From assembly GCF_024346455.1 (NCBI RefSeq), contig NZ_JAGQCY010000003.1, positions 218,872 to 282,871 on the forward strand: a stretch of 64,000 nt of DNA. The letters run 5' to 3'. Below, piece after piece: positions 9,269-18,923 of this stretch. Made by a program: the position numbers and the translations under genes. Within the stretch, counting starts at the first letter, position 1; each line of letters opens with the position of its first letter. The notes under the pieces are model-generated. The model was not told the DNA's origin, did no database searches, and saw nothing but the letters and a program-made list of their open reading frames with translations. The DNA is from Cyanobium sp. Aljojuca 7A6 (GTDB taxonomy: Bacteria; Cyanobacteriota; Cyanobacteriia; PCC-6307; Cyanobiaceae).

Positions 9269-10206
9269 AAGCCCTCCGCCGCCTGGACCTTCTCGACCTG
9301 GCGCTTCTTGAGCACCAGCATGATCTGGGCCAGGGCCACGGCGGCGAAGAAGGCCAGCAGCCCGTAAATGCGGACCGGGTTCTGGAGCACCACTTCGGCG
9401 TCTATCTGACCGAAGCCGCCGACGTTGGGGTCGTTGGTGATCGGGGCACCGGCCTCGACCGCGTCGCCAAGCGCAACGGTGAGGCTGGGCCCTGCGGGCA
9501 CGGTTTCGGTGACGGTGCCGCCTGCACCGGTGATCTCCACCACCGTGGCTCCGTTCTCACCGGCGCTGATGGCGCTGACCGTGCCGGCCGCAGGGGCGGT
9601 GTAGACGGTGTTGTTGGTCTTCTCACCCTCGACGGTCACCTGGCCGCGGCCGCGGTTGGCCCCCACATGCACCTGGTACTTGCCGAAGTGGATGGCGCTG
9701 TCGGTGGCGGGATCAGGGGACAGGATCGGGAAGACGATTTCCTGGTGCTGGTCACCCGGGAGGGGGCCGACCAGAAGGATGTTGGGCTGGTCGTCGCTGT
9801 ACTGGGTGTAGTAGACGCCGGCGGTTTCCTCCTTGAGCTCGTCGCTGAGGCGGTCCTGGGGGGCCAGGGTGAAGCCGTCAGGGAGCATCACCACAGCGCC
9901 CACGTTCAGACCGGCGGGGCTGCCGTTGCCGGACACCTGCTGCACCGAGGTGTCGTAGGGGATTTCCACCACCGCCTTGAAGACCGTGTCGGGGAAGACC
10001 GCCTGGGGCACTTCCACCCGGGTGGCCTTCTTGGCCAGATGGCAGTTGGCGCAAACGATCTTGCCGGTGGCTTCACGCGGGGAGGCGTAATTCTGCTGGG
10101 CCCAGAAGGGGTACGCCCAGCTGGGGCTGGCTCCCAGGAGCAGCGCGCCCACCGAAAGGCTGAGGGTGAGCAGGGTGCCGAACAGGGGAGAGAGGAAGCG
10201 GCGCAT
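9265..10206 (-). CDS. petA: Cytochrome f precursor
   Basis: Cytochrome f of the thylakoid b6f complex, 313 residues. A Sec-type signal ends at SPSWA, so the mature protein starts with the tyrosine that ligates heme. The covalent heme site is CANCH, shortly after TGKIV. A large beta-rich lumenal domain follows. The C-terminal helix ([20 protein letters not shown]) and the basic KKRQVEKVQ tail anchor it. It lies about 60 bases after petC, the usual cyanobacterial petCA order. Confidence 0.97.
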   Translation of the reverse strand: MRRFLSPLFGTLLTLSLSVGALLLGASPSWAYPFWAQQNYASPREATGKIVCANCHLAKKATRVEVPQAVFPDTVFKAVVEIPYDTSVQQVSGNGSPAGLNVGAVVMLPDGFTLAPQDRLSDELKEETAGVYYTQYSDDQPNILLVGPLPGDQHQEIVFPILSPDPATDSAIHFGKYQVHVGANRGRGQVTVEGEKTNNTVYTAPAAGTVSAISAGENGATVVEITGAGGTVTETVPAGPSLTVALGDAVEAGAPITNDPNVGGFGQIDAEVVLQNPVRIYGLLAFFAAVALAQIMLVLKKRQVEKVQAAEGF

Positions 10207-10264
10207 GGGGGTGGAGGTGGCGGGCGTCGGAGAGGGAAGCGGGGGAGAAAGATTCAGGCGCCGA

Positions 10265-10825
10265 TCAGGCCCACCAGGCCTTCTCGCCGGTGCGGAAGTC
10301 GGTTTCGGTCCAGGGGCTGAGAAACACGTTGTCGTTCTCGACACTGACGTGGGCCAGGGCCAGGGAGAGGGGGGCGGGTCCGCGCACCACCTTGCCGGCG
10401 GCGTCGTACTGGCTGCCGTGGCAGGGGCAGATGAACCGATTGGCGCCGCTGTTCCAGGGCACGACGCAGCCCAGGTGGGTGCAGATGGCGTTGATGCCGT
10501 AGTCGCCGATGGCCTCGCCACCCTCCACCAGCAGGTAGGTGGGGTCACCCTTGAGACCCTGCACCAGGCTGCGGTCGCCTTCCTTGTGGGTCGCCAGCCA
10601 GCCGGTGGCGGTGACGCTGTTGCCCAGCTCGTCCTTGGCGGTGACGCCGCCACCGCTGCCCGCGGCCTTCGGCGGGATGAAATAGTTCACCACGGGATAG
10701 AGGGCACCCAGGGCCACCCCAGTGACGGAGCCGAAGGTCAGCAGGTTCATGAACTGCCGGCGGCCCATCCCGGGCACATCAGCCGCTCCGCCGCCGTTCG
10801 AGGAGGCCGCAGGAATCTGGGTCAT
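10265..10825 (-). CDS. petC: Cytochrome b6f Rieske iron-sulfur protein
   Basis: The 186-residue Rieske subunit has a twin-arginine signal anchor ([12 protein letters not shown]) followed by a membrane helix. Its C-terminal 2Fe-2S cluster motifs are CTHLGC and CPCHGS. I chose the ATG at 10825 (MTQIPAASS) over the upstream one because family members are about 180 residues. It needs the Tat translocase, and tatC lies just 1 kb away. It is co-directional with petA. Confidence 0.97.
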   Translation of the reverse strand: MTQIPAASSNGGGAADVPGMGRRQFMNLLTFGSVTGVALGALYPVVNYFIPPKAAGSGGGVTAKDELGNSVTATGWLATHKEGDRSLVQGLKGDPTYLLVEGGEAIGDYGINAICTHLGCVVPWNSGANRFICPCHGSQYDAAGKVVRGPAPLSLALAHVSVENDNVFLSPWTETDFRTGEKAWWA

Positions 10826-10951
10826 AGGGAACGGCGCGGTGTGACCGATTGACGTGGCGCCCATTATGAACCTTGCCCTTCCCGGGCCGGGTCTGAGTCG
10901 CGCCTGCCGCAGGCCGGCTGCAACATGCTGTTGTGGAGTGTGCCTGCCGCC

Positions 10952-11281
10952 ATGACCTCAGCTGAGCCGCTTCGCCGGGAGGAACTGATGGCGTTGCTGC
11001 GGAGCCGCTGGCAGGCCACCTATGACCTGCAGCTTGTCCAGCGTCGCGGCCGCCTGTATCTGCATGTGATGTGGGGCTACCTGGAGCAGCAGTCCTTCCC
11101 GCTCAGCCCCGAGGCCTACGAGGAGCATCTCGAGGCGCTGGTGGGCTCCCTCAATGGCCTTGGCGTGGCGGCCCAGGTGCGCCACTGGCTGCAGACCACC
11201 ACCGACAAGCCTCGCCTGGGCAAGGCCCTCTCCCTGCCCCTGGAGCTGCCGGCGGGACGCGCCAGCGAGTTCATGCTCTGA
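10952..11281 (+). CDS. DUF3067 family protein
   Basis: A 109-residue protein conserved in cyanobacteria. It has an N-terminal helix ([12 protein letters not shown]), the strongly conserved [18 protein letters not shown], and a C-terminal segment ([13 protein letters not shown]). The function is not established to my knowledge. An upstream GTG or ATG would add nine residues, but MTSAEPL is the simpler start. It is divergent from petC and converges on tatC with ten bases between the stop codons. Confidence 0.75.
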   Translation: MTSAEPLRREELMALLRSRWQATYDLQLVQRRGRLYLHVMWGYLEQQSFPLSPEAYEEHLEALVGSLNGLGVAAQVRHWLQTTTDKPRLGKALSLPLELPAGRASEFML

Positions 11282-11294
11282 GCCGGCGCCTCAG
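11278..11294. terminator. Short inverted repeat carrying both convergent stop codons
   Basis: CTGAG (11278-11282) and CTCAG (11290-11294) form a five-base stem with a seven-base loop. The TGA of the DUF3067 gene is in the left arm and the reverse-complement TGA of tatC is in the right arm. There is no T-run. It may be a weak bidirectional end signal. Confidence 0.3.
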
Positions 11295-12049
11295 GTGGAG
11301 GGCGACGGGGAGGGCCGCAGTCCCTCGGCCAGGGCCACCAGCGCCACCCCCAGCAGGTAGAGGGCCGTGATCGCCCCGGTGAGCAGCAACATCGTGATCG
11401 GATCGGTGGAGGGCGTCAGCACCGCCCCAGCCAGGGCCGCCGCCAGCACCACCCAGCGCCAGGCGCCCAGCATCGTGCGCCAGTCGATCAGGCCAAGGGC
11501 GCCCAGCAGCAGCTGCAGCACCGGCAGCTGGAAGGCCAGGGCCGTGGCCACCATCAACAGCAGCACGAAATCGAGGTAGCGCTCGATCGACCAGATCGGC
11601 TCGACCACGTCGGCGCCGTAGGACACCAGGAAGCGCAGGGCGGCCGGCACCAGGGCCCACCAGGCAAAGGCCAGACCAGCGGCGAAGAGCACCGTGGAGC
11701 CGGCGACGGCGGGGGCCACCAGCCGCCGTTCCCGCCGGCTCAACCCCGGCAGCACGAAGGCCAGGATCTCGAACAGCACGTAGGGCAGGGCCAGAGTGAG
11801 CCCCGCGTAGCCGGCCACCTTCAACGACACGAACAGGAATTCACCGGGGGCCAGCTGCAGGAAGCGGATCCCTTCCGCCGGCACCTCCAGCAGCTTCACC
11901 AAGGGCCGCACACCCACCAGGCAGGCGGCGGCACCGACCACCACCGCCAGCAAGCTGCGCAGCACCCGCCGGCGGAGCTCCTCAAGGTGCTCCACCAGGC
12001 TCATCTGCACCTCGCCGGGGAAATTGTCCTCGGGGATGGAGTCGCTCAT
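11291..12049 (-). CDS. tatC: Sec-independent protein translocase subunit TatC
   Basis: TatC recognises twin-arginine signals and forms the receptor core of the Tat pore. The 252-residue product has the expected conserved N-terminal segment ([16 protein letters not shown]), a [19 protein letters not shown] loop region, [11 protein letters not shown], and six hydrophobic helices. It is coupled by an ATGA overlap to rqcH upstream. Its closeness to petC makes sense because the Rieske protein is a Tat client. Confidence 0.95.
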   Translation of the reverse strand: MSDSIPEDNFPGEVQMSLVEHLEELRRRVLRSLLAVVVGAAACLVGVRPLVKLLEVPAEGIRFLQLAPGEFLFVSLKVAGYAGLTLALPYVLFEILAFVLPGLSRRERRLVAPAVAGSTVLFAAGLAFAWWALVPAALRFLVSYGADVVEPIWSIERYLDFVLLLMVATALAFQLPVLQLLLGALGLIDWRTMLGAWRWVVLAAALAGAVLTPSTDPITMLLLTGAITALYLLGVALVALAEGLRPSPSPST

Positions 12050-13749
12050 GGCCGTTCCGATCCCGGCAGCCTAGGGGGCTCCACCAGGAGTCCAGCGGCC
12101 CGCTCCGGCACCGCCCACATCACGTCGCCGCCGCGGTGGCGCACCGTTCCGGGGCCGGCGCCGGCGATGCGTTGCAGATCCCCGGTCGGCACCATCACCA
12201 CCGCCACCCGGCCGTTGGCCCGGCCGCGGCTGAAATGGGCCGCCAGGTCGGCCGCCTCCCGCAGGTCCTCCTCGCTGGGGGTGCCCTCAGAGCCCTTGAG
12301 CACCACATGGCTGCCCGGGCACTCCTGGGCATGGAACCAGAGATCGCCGCGCCGGGCCTGCTGCAGGCTGATCCACTCGTTCTGACGATGGTTGCGGCCC
12401 ACCTGCAACCGCAAGCCACCGCTGCTGCGCAGCTCCAGGGGGCTCGGAGCGCTGCCGGCCGGACCGCGCCGCGTGCGCCGGGAGGAGCCCGCTCCCTTGC
12501 CGTGGCGGGAGGGGAGCAGGGCCGGCAGATCCTCCTCGACGGCGGCGAGCTGCGCCTCGTTTTCCGCCTGCTCGACAAAGGTGAGGCTGGTGTCAATGGC
12601 GGCCAGCCGCTGCTGATGCAGCTCCAGCCTGGGGGTGATCGCGGCCACCGAACGGCGCAGCTTGCGGGCCCGGCGGTAGAGGCGCTGGGCTTCGTCGATT
12701 GCCTCCCGGGAGGGCGCCGGCTGGCTCAGCAGGCCATCGGCCCGGCGCTGCATCGCCTCGCTGCCGGGCACCGCCTCCAGCAGGCTCTGCTGCTCATCGG
12801 CATTGCGACGTTCCCGGACGGCGGCGTTCTGGAGGCGTTGCCGCAGGCTCGCCCGCCGCTGCTCCAGCTCCCGACGCCCCAGCCGATCGGTGTAGTAGCT
12901 CGCCAGGCCCCGGTTGATCGCCCAGGAGCTGGGCGAGGCGGCCGTTGCAACGGGATCCCAGCAGCGGTAGTCGCTGGGGCCGCCCCAGGCCAGGGCGAAG
13001 CGCTCCTGCTCCACCGTCTCCAGCCAGAGGCGCCAGCGCTGCCAGAGCCCCTGCCACTGCTCCGCCTGCAGGGTCTGCACCGGCAGCGGCAGCCAGGCGT
13101 CCGCCAGCTGGCGGGCCAGGGCCGGACCGACCCCCTGGTAGGCGCCCATCAGTGCCTGGCCCACCGTCTGGGGCAGCAGGCTGAGGCGCCGGCTCCAGGA
13201 GGCGAAATCCTCCTGGAGCCGGGGAGGTTCACCGGCCATGGGCGGCGGCGGCCCGTAGGCATCCCCGGTGCCGATCGGCCGCAGGCGCGAGCGGTCCTGG
13301 CGGACCTGGCGGGCCAGGGTGATCACCCGCCCGTCCTCGTCGAGCAGGAACAGGTTGCTGTGGCGCCCCATCACCTCAAGCACCAGCTGCCTGGCGATCG
13401 GCTCACCGGGCCTGGGGGCGAAGCCCAGGGTCACCACCCGCTCCCAGCCCAGCTGCTCCAGGCTCACCAGGGCCAGACCCCGCAGGCCATGCTGCAGCTG
13501 CTGGGCCAGGGTGCTGCCATCCCCCAGCCGCAGGGGCGGGTCGATGGCCAACAGGCGTGGGGCCTCCGCCAGCCAGCTGAGTTCCAGCCAGAGGGTTCCC
13601 TGCAGGCTGCGCAGGCCGAGCTGCAGCCGATGGGCATCGGGCTGCTGGGCCTTCTCAAAGCGACTGGGCAGCAGGCCGCGGCGCATCTCGACCAGCACGG
13701 CGCGCAGGCTGGTCACATCCATGGCCTGGATGGGCAGGGATGGGGCCAT
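12046..13749 (-). CDS. rqcH: Rqc2/RqcH-type NFACT protein
   Basis: A roughly 567-residue NFACT-family protein. The family binds nucleotide-blocked large ribosomal subunits and adds alanine tails in bacterial ribosome quality control. It has the NFACT-N domain ([33 protein letters not shown]), a central coiled-coil (residues about 280-410) and an NFACT-R domain ([18 protein letters not shown]). The ATG at 13749 or the one nine codons later (MDVTSL) fits. It is read divergently from gmk and overlaps tatC by 4 nt. Confidence 0.85.
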   Translation of the reverse strand: MAPSLPIQAMDVTSLRAVLVEMRRGLLPSRFEKAQQPDAHRLQLGLRSLQGTLWLELSWLAEAPRLLAIDPPLRLGDGSTLAQQLQHGLRGLALVSLEQLGWERVVTLGFAPRPGEPIARQLVLEVMGRHSNLFLLDEDGRVITLARQVRQDRSRLRPIGTGDAYGPPPPMAGEPPRLQEDFASWSRRLSLLPQTVGQALMGAYQGVGPALARQLADAWLPLPVQTLQAEQWQGLWQRWRLWLETVEQERFALAWGGPSDYRCWDPVATAASPSSWAINRGLASYYTDRLGRRELEQRRASLRQRLQNAAVRERRNADEQQSLLEAVPGSEAMQRRADGLLSQPAPSREAIDEAQRLYRRARKLRRSVAAITPRLELHQQRLAAIDTSLTFVEQAENEAQLAAVEEDLPALLPSRHGKGAGSSRRTRRGPAGSAPSPLELRSSGGLRLQVGRNHRQNEWISLQQARRGDLWFHAQECPGSHVVLKGSEGTPSEEDLREAADLAAHFSRGRANGRVAVVMVPTGDLQRIAGAGPGTVRHRGGDVMWAVPERAAGLLVEPPRLPGSERP

Positions 13750-13809
13750 CGCCTCCACTGTCGCTTCCGTGCGGTCCACCCCTACTGTGCGCCCCAGCGC
13801 CAGCGATCC

Positions 13810-14385
13810 ATGTCCTCCCCCCCCCGCCCCGGTCGGCTCACGGTGATCACCGGCCCCAGCGGGGTGGGCAAGGGGACCCTGGTGGCCAGGCTGCTGCAGC
13901 GCCATCCCGGGATCTGGCTGTCGGTGTCGGCCACCACCCGATCGCCCCGCGCCGGGGAGATCGACGGCCAGCACTATTTTTTCCTGACGCGGCCCGACTT
14001 CGAGCAAAGGGTGTCCAGTGGGGGCTTCCTGGAATGGGCCGCCTTCGCGGGGCACCTGTACGGCACCCCGAGGGACCCAGTGGAGGAGCATCTTGCCCAG
14101 GGCCAGCCGGTGCTGCTGGAGATCGAGCTGGAGGGGGCCCGCCAGGTGCGGTGCACCTTCCCGGCGGCTTTCCAGCTGTTGATCAAGCCGCCCAGCTTCG
14201 AGGAACTGGAGCGCCGCATCCGGGGCCGCGGCACCGACGCTGAGGAGGCGATCCAGAAGCGCCTGGCCCGGGCCCGGGTGGAACTGGAGGCCGAGGCCGA
14301 GTTCGATGCGGTGCTGGTCAACGGCGACCTTGATCTGGCCTTGCAGGAGCTGGAGGCGCTGCTGGGATGTCGCGACGCCGTCTGA
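13810..14385 (+). CDS. gmk: Guanylate kinase
   Basis: GMP kinase of 191 residues, converting GMP and ATP to GDP and ADP. The P-loop [10 protein letters not shown] is near the N-terminus. The GMP-binding region [19 protein letters not shown] and the lid-type segment [22 protein letters not shown] follow. The ATG at 13810 matches family length. The 60-base gap to the divergent rqcH start must hold both promoters. Confidence 0.95.
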   Translation: MSSPPRPGRLTVITGPSGVGKGTLVARLLQRHPGIWLSVSATTRSPRAGEIDGQHYFFLTRPDFEQRVSSGGFLEWAAFAGHLYGTPRDPVEEHLAQGQPVLLEIELEGARQVRCTFPAAFQLLIKPPSFEELERRIRGRGTDAEEAIQKRLARARVELEAEAEFDAVLVNGDLDLALQELEALLGCRDAV

Positions 14386-14460
14386 CACCCCAGCCAGGGG
14401 AAAGTGCCGCCATGAAAACGGCGGCCCGTCCAAGTGCCGCCGGGGGGAATTGGGTCAGAC
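14380..14460. terminator. Nested inverted repeat between gmk and psaJ
   Basis: The outer arms GTCTGACaCCC (14380-14390) and GGGTCAGAC (14452-14460) pair over nine bases with one bulged A. Inside, GCCGCC (14406-14411) pairs with GGCGGC (14420-14425). The sequence AAGTGCCGCC also occurs twice (from 14402 and from 14432). The left outer arm contains the gmk stop codon. It sits between two convergent genes and has no T-run, so it could be a bidirectional terminator or an RNA-stabilising 3' structure. Confidence 0.45.
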
Positions 14461-14474
14461 CTCTGGTGCAGGCT

Positions 14475-14591
14475 TCAGAGGGGATGGATGATCAGATCGG
14501 GGAAGAAGCGGAAGACCTCGATCGTGATGCCTGCGGTCAGGGTGAACCAGACGGCGGCCACGACGGGTGCGGTGGTGAGGAATTTTTTCAT
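14475..14591 (-). CDS. psaJ: Photosystem I reaction center subunit IX
   Basis: A 38-residue single-helix protein starting [20 protein letters not shown] and ending with [12 protein letters not shown], which is the PsaJ pattern. It binds chlorophyll and contacts PsaF at the plastocyanin/cytochrome c6 docking side of photosystem I. It begins 11 bases after the psaF stop and is clearly co-transcribed with it. Confidence 0.96.
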   Translation of the reverse strand: MKKFLTTAPVVAAVWFTLTAGITIEVFRFFPDLIIHPL

Positions 14592-14602
14592 GGCTATTGG
14601 AA

Positions 14603-15112
14603 TCAGCGGGGTGAAACGGTCACTTTGGAGTCGGACTCCACCATGGCTCCGCTGGTGAACTCCTTGAGGGCCGCCAGGGGCCAGACAGCGGCAGCCAGGG
14701 TGGTTTTGAACGCCAGGGGCAGATCGATCTGGATCTCCCGCATGGTGGCGTCCTTGCTGCCGCGGATGGCGATCAGGTAGCCACGGCCGGCCCAGCCGAT
14801 CGTGCCGGCGATGTACAGAAAAAGGAGGCCCGGGATCGTGAAGTCGCCGGCGTGGCTCCAGCGGCCGTCCGTGATCAGGTGGGGCAGGCCGTCGGTGCCA
14901 CAGAGGGCCTGCCCGTAGTACGCGAACCGGGCCTTGGCCTGATCGGTGCTGGCAGCGGCGGCGCGCTGCTGGAAGCGGGGGGTCTCGCTGCAGGGGGTGA
15001 GTCCGCCGATGTCGGCCTGGGCCGAAGGAGCGAAGCCGAAGAGCAGGAACGCCGAAGCGAGCAGGGCGAAAAGCCTGCTGGCGAACGGACGGCTGGAAAG
15101 AAGACGGCGCAT
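14603..15112 (-). CDS. psaF: Photosystem I reaction center subunit III
   Basis: PsaF precursor of 169 residues with a Sec signal ending around SAQA. The mature part begins [20 protein letters not shown] and carries the lumenal cysteine pair (one in GLTPC, one in ALCGTDG). A membrane helix is at [20 protein letters not shown]. PsaF guides the soluble electron donor to P700. The promoter region is shared with the divergent tsaD (73 bases). Confidence 0.95.
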   Translation of the reverse strand: MRRLLSSRPFASRLFALLASAFLLFGFAPSAQADIGGLTPCSETPRFQQRAAAASTDQAKARFAYYGQALCGTDGLPHLITDGRWSHAGDFTIPGLLFLYIAGTIGWAGRGYLIAIRGSKDATMREIQIDLPLAFKTTLAAAVWPLAALKEFTSGAMVESDSKVTVSPR

Positions 15113-15185
15113 GGAGAGGGGCCGCGGTGGAACTGCCGCGGGGCAGGATGGCTCGTGCGGACAGTAGGGGAGCTCTTCAGGGCGC

Positions 15186-16241
15186 ATGAGCACGGTTCTG
15201 GCCCTCGAAACAAGTTGTGACGAGTCGGCGGCGGCGATCGTGTCCGGACGGCGGGTGTTGGCGGGGGCCGTCGCTTCCCAGATGGAGGAACATGCCCGCT
15301 GGGGTGGGGTGGTGCCGGAGATCGCCTCCCGCCGCCATGTGGAGGCGTTGCCGGGCCTGATCGCCCAGGTGCTGGAGGAGAGCGGTCTGGCCATGGCCGA
15401 CCTCGATGCCATCGCCGCCACGGTCGCCCCCGGCCTGGCGGGGGCCCTGCTGGTGGGGTCGGTGACGGCCCGAACCTTGGCCCGACTGCATGCCAAACCG
15501 TTCTTGGGTGTGCACCACCTGGAGGGCCATCTCTGCTCGGTGCACCTGGGTGACCCCCTGCCGGAGGGGCCCTACCTGGTGCTGCTGGTGAGTGGTGGCC
15601 ACACCGAGCTGGTCAAGGTGGAGGCTCCGGGGAGCTACGCCCGCCTGGGCCGCAGCCGCGACGATGCCGCCGGAGAATGCTTCGACAAGGTGGCCCGGCT
15701 GCTCGGGCTGGGCTACCCGGGCGGGCCGGCGATCGAGGCGGTGGCCGAGGACGGGGATCCAGGTCGCTTCCGCTTTCCCAAGGGGAGAGTTTCCCTGCCC
15801 CAGGGGGGCTACCACCCCTACGACTTCAGCTTCAGCGGCCTCAAGACGGCGGTGCTCCGCCAGGTGCAGACCCTCAGCCGCGACGGCGGCAGCCTGCCGG
15901 TGGCCGACCTGGCGGCGAGCTTCGAGCAGGTGGTGGCCGAGGTGCTCGTGGAGCGCAGCTGCCGCTGCGCCGTCGAGGCGGGGCTGAAGACCGTGGTGCT
16001 GGTGGGGGGCGTGGCCGCCAACCGACGGCTGCGCCTGCTCATGGCCGCGGCCACCGCCGCCCGGGGCCTCTGCTGGCGCGTTGCGCCCCTGACTTACTGC
16101 ACCGATAACGCCGCCATGGTGGGCCTGGCCGCGATCGAGCGCTTCGAGGCGGGGGGGCGCAGCGGGATCGCCCTGGGGGTGGCGGCCCGGCTGCCCCTGG
16201 AGCAGGCCGGCACGCTCTATGCGCCACAACCTCCCTTTTGA
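15186..16241 (+). CDS. tsaD: tRNA threonylcarbamoyladenosine biosynthesis protein TsaD
   Basis: TsaD transfers threonylcarbamoyl to A37 of ANN-decoding tRNAs. The 351-residue product has the ASKHA fold motifs: [10 protein letters not shown] at the N-terminus, the metal-binding histidines in [19 protein letters not shown], and a C-terminal Asp in [11 protein letters not shown]. Length and start agree with the family. It is read away from psaF. Confidence 0.96.
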   Translation: MSTVLALETSCDESAAAIVSGRRVLAGAVASQMEEHARWGGVVPEIASRRHVEALPGLIAQVLEESGLAMADLDAIAATVAPGLAGALLVGSVTARTLARLHAKPFLGVHHLEGHLCSVHLGDPLPEGPYLVLLVSGGHTELVKVEAPGSYARLGRSRDDAAGECFDKVARLLGLGYPGGPAIEAVAEDGDPGRFRFPKGRVSLPQGGYHPYDFSFSGLKTAVLRQVQTLSRDGGSLPVADLAASFEQVVAEVLVERSCRCAVEAGLKTVVLVGGVAANRRLRLLMAAATAARGLCWRVAPLTYCTDNAAMVGLAAIERFEAGGRSGIALGVAARLPLEQAGTLYAPQPPF

Positions 16242-16280
16242 TGCCCTTAATGTGGGCTGATCGCCTCAAGGTCTGGCCCC

Positions 16281-16478
16281 ATGGCCCCCGCGAATCCCCT
16301 GCCCATCGAGCAGATTGATCCAACGCTCAGCGACACGGAGCCTGTGTCCCAGCAGGAACTCAACTCCTGGCGTCGCGGTTTCACCCCCCAGGCCGAGATC
16401 TGGAATGGCCGTCTGGCCATGCTCGGACTTTCCGTCGGTCTTGGCGTTCTGTTGCTGGTTCGTCTGGTCGGAGGCTGA
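16281..16478 (+). CDS. High light-inducible protein (Hli, CAB/ELIP family)
   Basis: A 65-residue one-helix protein with the chlorophyll-binding motif EIWNGRLAMLG and a membrane helix (LSVGLGVLLLVRLV). Hli proteins bind chlorophyll and carotenoid and protect nascent photosystem II proteins under light stress. The N-terminal 35 residues are hydrophilic. It starts 39 bases after tsaD, and its stop lies four bases from the convergent pilT stop. Confidence 0.92.
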   Translation: MAPANPLPIEQIDPTLSDTEPVSQQELNSWRRGFTPQAEIWNGRLAMLGLSVGLGVLLLVRLVGG

Positions 16479-16482
16479 GGGC

Positions 16483-17694
16483 TCAGGTCCGCCCCCGCAG
16501 GGTCTGGGCCAGTTCGTCGGGCTTGAGGCTGGCGGCGAGGGCTTCTTCAGGATGAACCTTCCCGGCTGAAACCAGATTGGCCAGGTATTGGTTGGAGGTG
16601 ATCATGCCGTCAAAACCACTGCGGGCCATGATGGCTTCAACCTCATCAAGATTGGCGCGCATGATGTAGTCCTTGCAGGCGTCGGTGTTGATGAAGACAT
16701 CGTGATACGAGGCCCGTTTCCCATCCACGGTCTTGATCAGGCCCTGGGAGATCACCCCCAGCAGCGAATCAGCCACGGACCGCCGAATGATGTCCTGTTC
16801 ATCGGGGGGGTACATCCCCAGCATCCGCTCCACGGAGCGCACCGCTGAATTGGTGTGCAGGGTCCCCAGCAGCAGGTGCCCAGTCTGGGACGCTTCGATG
16901 GCGGTGGTAAGGGTGTCCTGATCGCGGATCTCCCCCACCAGGATCACGTCGGGATCTTCCCTCAGGGCGGCCCTGAGAGCGGTCTTGAAGTATTTTGTAT
17001 GGGTGCCAAGTTCTCTCTGGCGGATCAGGGACTGGCGACTCTGATGCACGAATTCCACCGGATCCTCAATGGTGAGGATGTGGCGCTTCATCGTGCGATT
17101 GATGTGGTCAATCACCGCAGCCAGGGTGGTGCTCTTGCCAGAACCGGTGGGTCCGGTGACCAGCAGCATTCCCTTGGGCCGTTGGGCCAGATCCTTCAGC
17201 ACCTGCGGCAGGCTGAGCTCGTCGATGGTGGGAATGGACTGGGGAATCAACCGCAGCACCATTGCTGGACCCTGCAGCGACTCCAGCAGGTTGATCCTCA
17301 CCCGCACGAAGCTGAAGGCGAACGATCCGTCGTGTTCCTTGTGCTGGACGAAGCGGTCGATCTGGGAGGGTTCCATGATCTCCCGCAACCAGTCTCGGAA
17401 TGTGCCGGCATCGGTGACACCCAAGCCGGCCAGAATCATGTCGCCGCGATGGCGAAATCTGGGTTGTTCACCAACGCCGAGGTGAACATCGGAGAAATTG
17501 CGCTCGAAGGCCACCCGAACGATCTGCTCCAGCGTCGTCGGAGATGCACCATCCGAGGCCATCGGCGGGGTCTGAGCCGACCGCGCTCCTACCCCTTCCA
17601 CCGGTGGGGGTGGTGGTGGTGCTTGGGCGTGTGACGTGGAAGAACGCTGCAAATCGGATGGGCGACCCAGCTGAAGGGTTCGGCTATCCGACAA
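16483..17694 (-). CDS. pilT: Type IV pilus retraction-type ATPase (PilT family)
   Basis: A hexameric pilus ATPase of about 403 residues. An N-terminal proline-rich tract (PPPPPP) precedes the PilT N domain (FERNFSDVHLGVG). The core carries Walker A GPTGSGKST, the Asp box TIEDPVEF, Walker B DPDVILVGEIRD and the His box LLGTLHTNSAV. It powers pilus disassembly, for twitching or DNA uptake. Base composition is lower in GC than the neighbours, though not dramatically. No other pilus gene is adjacent. Confidence 0.88.
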   Translation of the reverse strand: MSDSRTLQLGRPSDLQRSSTSHAQAPPPPPPVEGVGARSAQTPPMASDGASPTTLEQIVRVAFERNFSDVHLGVGEQPRFRHRGDMILAGLGVTDAGTFRDWLREIMEPSQIDRFVQHKEHDGSFAFSFVRVRINLLESLQGPAMVLRLIPQSIPTIDELSLPQVLKDLAQRPKGMLLVTGPTGSGKSTTLAAVIDHINRTMKRHILTIEDPVEFVHQSRQSLIRQRELGTHTKYFKTALRAALREDPDVILVGEIRDQDTLTTAIEASQTGHLLLGTLHTNSAVRSVERMLGMYPPDEQDIIRRSVADSLLGVISQGLIKTVDGKRASYHDVFINTDACKDYIMRANLDEVEAIMARSGFDGMITSNQYLANLVSAGKVHPEEALAASLKPDELAQTLRGRT

Positions 17695-17801
17695 ATCCTA
17701 GGTGCGGATTCGCTGCTTGGAACATCAGCGTGGAGCGGTGACCTCCGCATGGGGGAGGGTCGATCGGGGGCTCCCTAGGATCGCTGGACCTGCTTCGGCC
17801 C

Positions 17802-18923
17802 GTGTCCCCACAGCCCCTGGTCAGCATCGTTCTGGGCACGCGCCCGGAGGCCATCAAGCTGGCGCCGGTGATCCTGGCTTTTCAGCGGGCCAAGGAATTC
17901 CGTACCCGGGTGGTGCTCACGGGGCAGCACCGCGAGATGGTCACCCAGGTGATGCGCCTGTTCGGCCTCAGCGCCGACCATGACCTGGCCCTGATGGCTC
18001 CCAAGCAGACCCTCACCCATGTTACCTGTGCGGCATTGCAGGGCCTGAAGGAGGAGTTTGAGGCGCATCGCCCGGATCTCGTCCTGGTGCAGGGCGACAC
18101 CACCACGGCCTTCGCCAGTGCCCTGGCTGCGTTCTACGAGCAGATTCCCGTCGGCCATGTGGAGGCCGGCCTGCGCACCAACGACCTGCTCGATCCGTTT
18201 CCGGAGGAGGCGAACCGGCGTCTGATCTCCCAGCTGGCCCGGCTCCACTTCGCCCCCACGGCCCAGTCGGCGGCGAACTTGAAGGCCTCAGGGGTGGTGG
18301 GCGAGATCCTCACCACCGGCAACACGGTGATCGATGCCCTGCTGTTGATGGCCCGCACCGCTCCCGAATGGGACCTGCCCGGGCTCGACTGGCAAAACCA
18401 GCGGGTGCTGCTGGCCACCGTGCACCGTCGTGAGAACTGGGGAGAGCGGCTGCTTGAGATCGGCCAGGGCTTCCTGGCTCTGCTGGAACGCTTTCCTGAC
18501 ACGGCCCTGCTGCTGCCGCTGCACCGCAATCCCACGGTGCGTGAGCCCCTGCAGGCCCTGCTCGGCACCCATCCCCGCGCTTTCCTCACCGAACCCCTCG
18601 ACTACGACCGCCTGGTGGCGGCGATGCGCGGCTGCACCCTGTTGCTCACCGATTCCGGTGGTCTGCAGGAGGAGGCGCCTGCCCTGGGCAAGCCCGTGCT
18701 GGTGCTGCGCCGCACCACCGAACGGCCCGAGGCGGTGGCGGCCGGCACGGCGAAGCTGATCGGCACCGACAGCGCGGTGATCCTGGCGGAGGCCAGTCGC
18801 CTGCTGGACGATCAGGAGGCTTACCAAGCCATGGCCCACGCCCACAATCCCTTTGGCGATGGTGCGGCCAGCGGCCGGATTGTGGAGGCGGCACGCCGCT
18901 ACCTGGGGGTCGCCGCCGCTTAG
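17802..18923 (+). CDS. wecB: UDP-N-acetylglucosamine 2-epimerase (non-hydrolysing)
   Basis: WecB interconverts UDP-GlcNAc and UDP-ManNAc for surface polysaccharides. The 373-residue protein begins VSIVLGTRPEAIKLAPV and contains QGDTTT, GHVEAGLRT, PEEANR, VHRRENWG and TDSGGLQEEAPALGKPVLVLR, all family hallmarks. The start is GTG. A TAGGAT box at 17776-17781 is a plausible -10. Its stop TAG overlaps the TAA of the convergent adaptor gene inside the same TTAG. Confidence 0.93.
   Translation: MSPQPLVSIVLGTRPEAIKLAPVILAFQRAKEFRTRVVLTGQHREMVTQVMRLFGLSADHDLALMAPKQTLTHVTCAALQGLKEEFEAHRPDLVLVQGDTTTAFASALAAFYEQIPVGHVEAGLRTNDLLDPFPEEANRRLISQLARLHFAPTAQSAANLKASGVVGEILTTGNTVIDALLLMARTAPEWDLPGLDWQNQRVLLATVHRRENWGERLLEIGQGFLALLERFPDTALLLPLHRNPTVREPLQALLGTHPRAFLTEPLDYDRLVAAMRGCTLLLTDSGGLQEEAPALGKPVLVLRRTTERPEAVAAGTAKLIGTDSAVILAEASRLLDDQEAYQAMAHAHNPFGDGAASGRIVEAARRYLGVAAA

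Noticed and set aside
12136..14385. A 749-codon rightward frame ending with gmk.
   Set aside because: Everything before 13810 is antisense to rqcH and shows no protein family features. gmk alone is a normal length.
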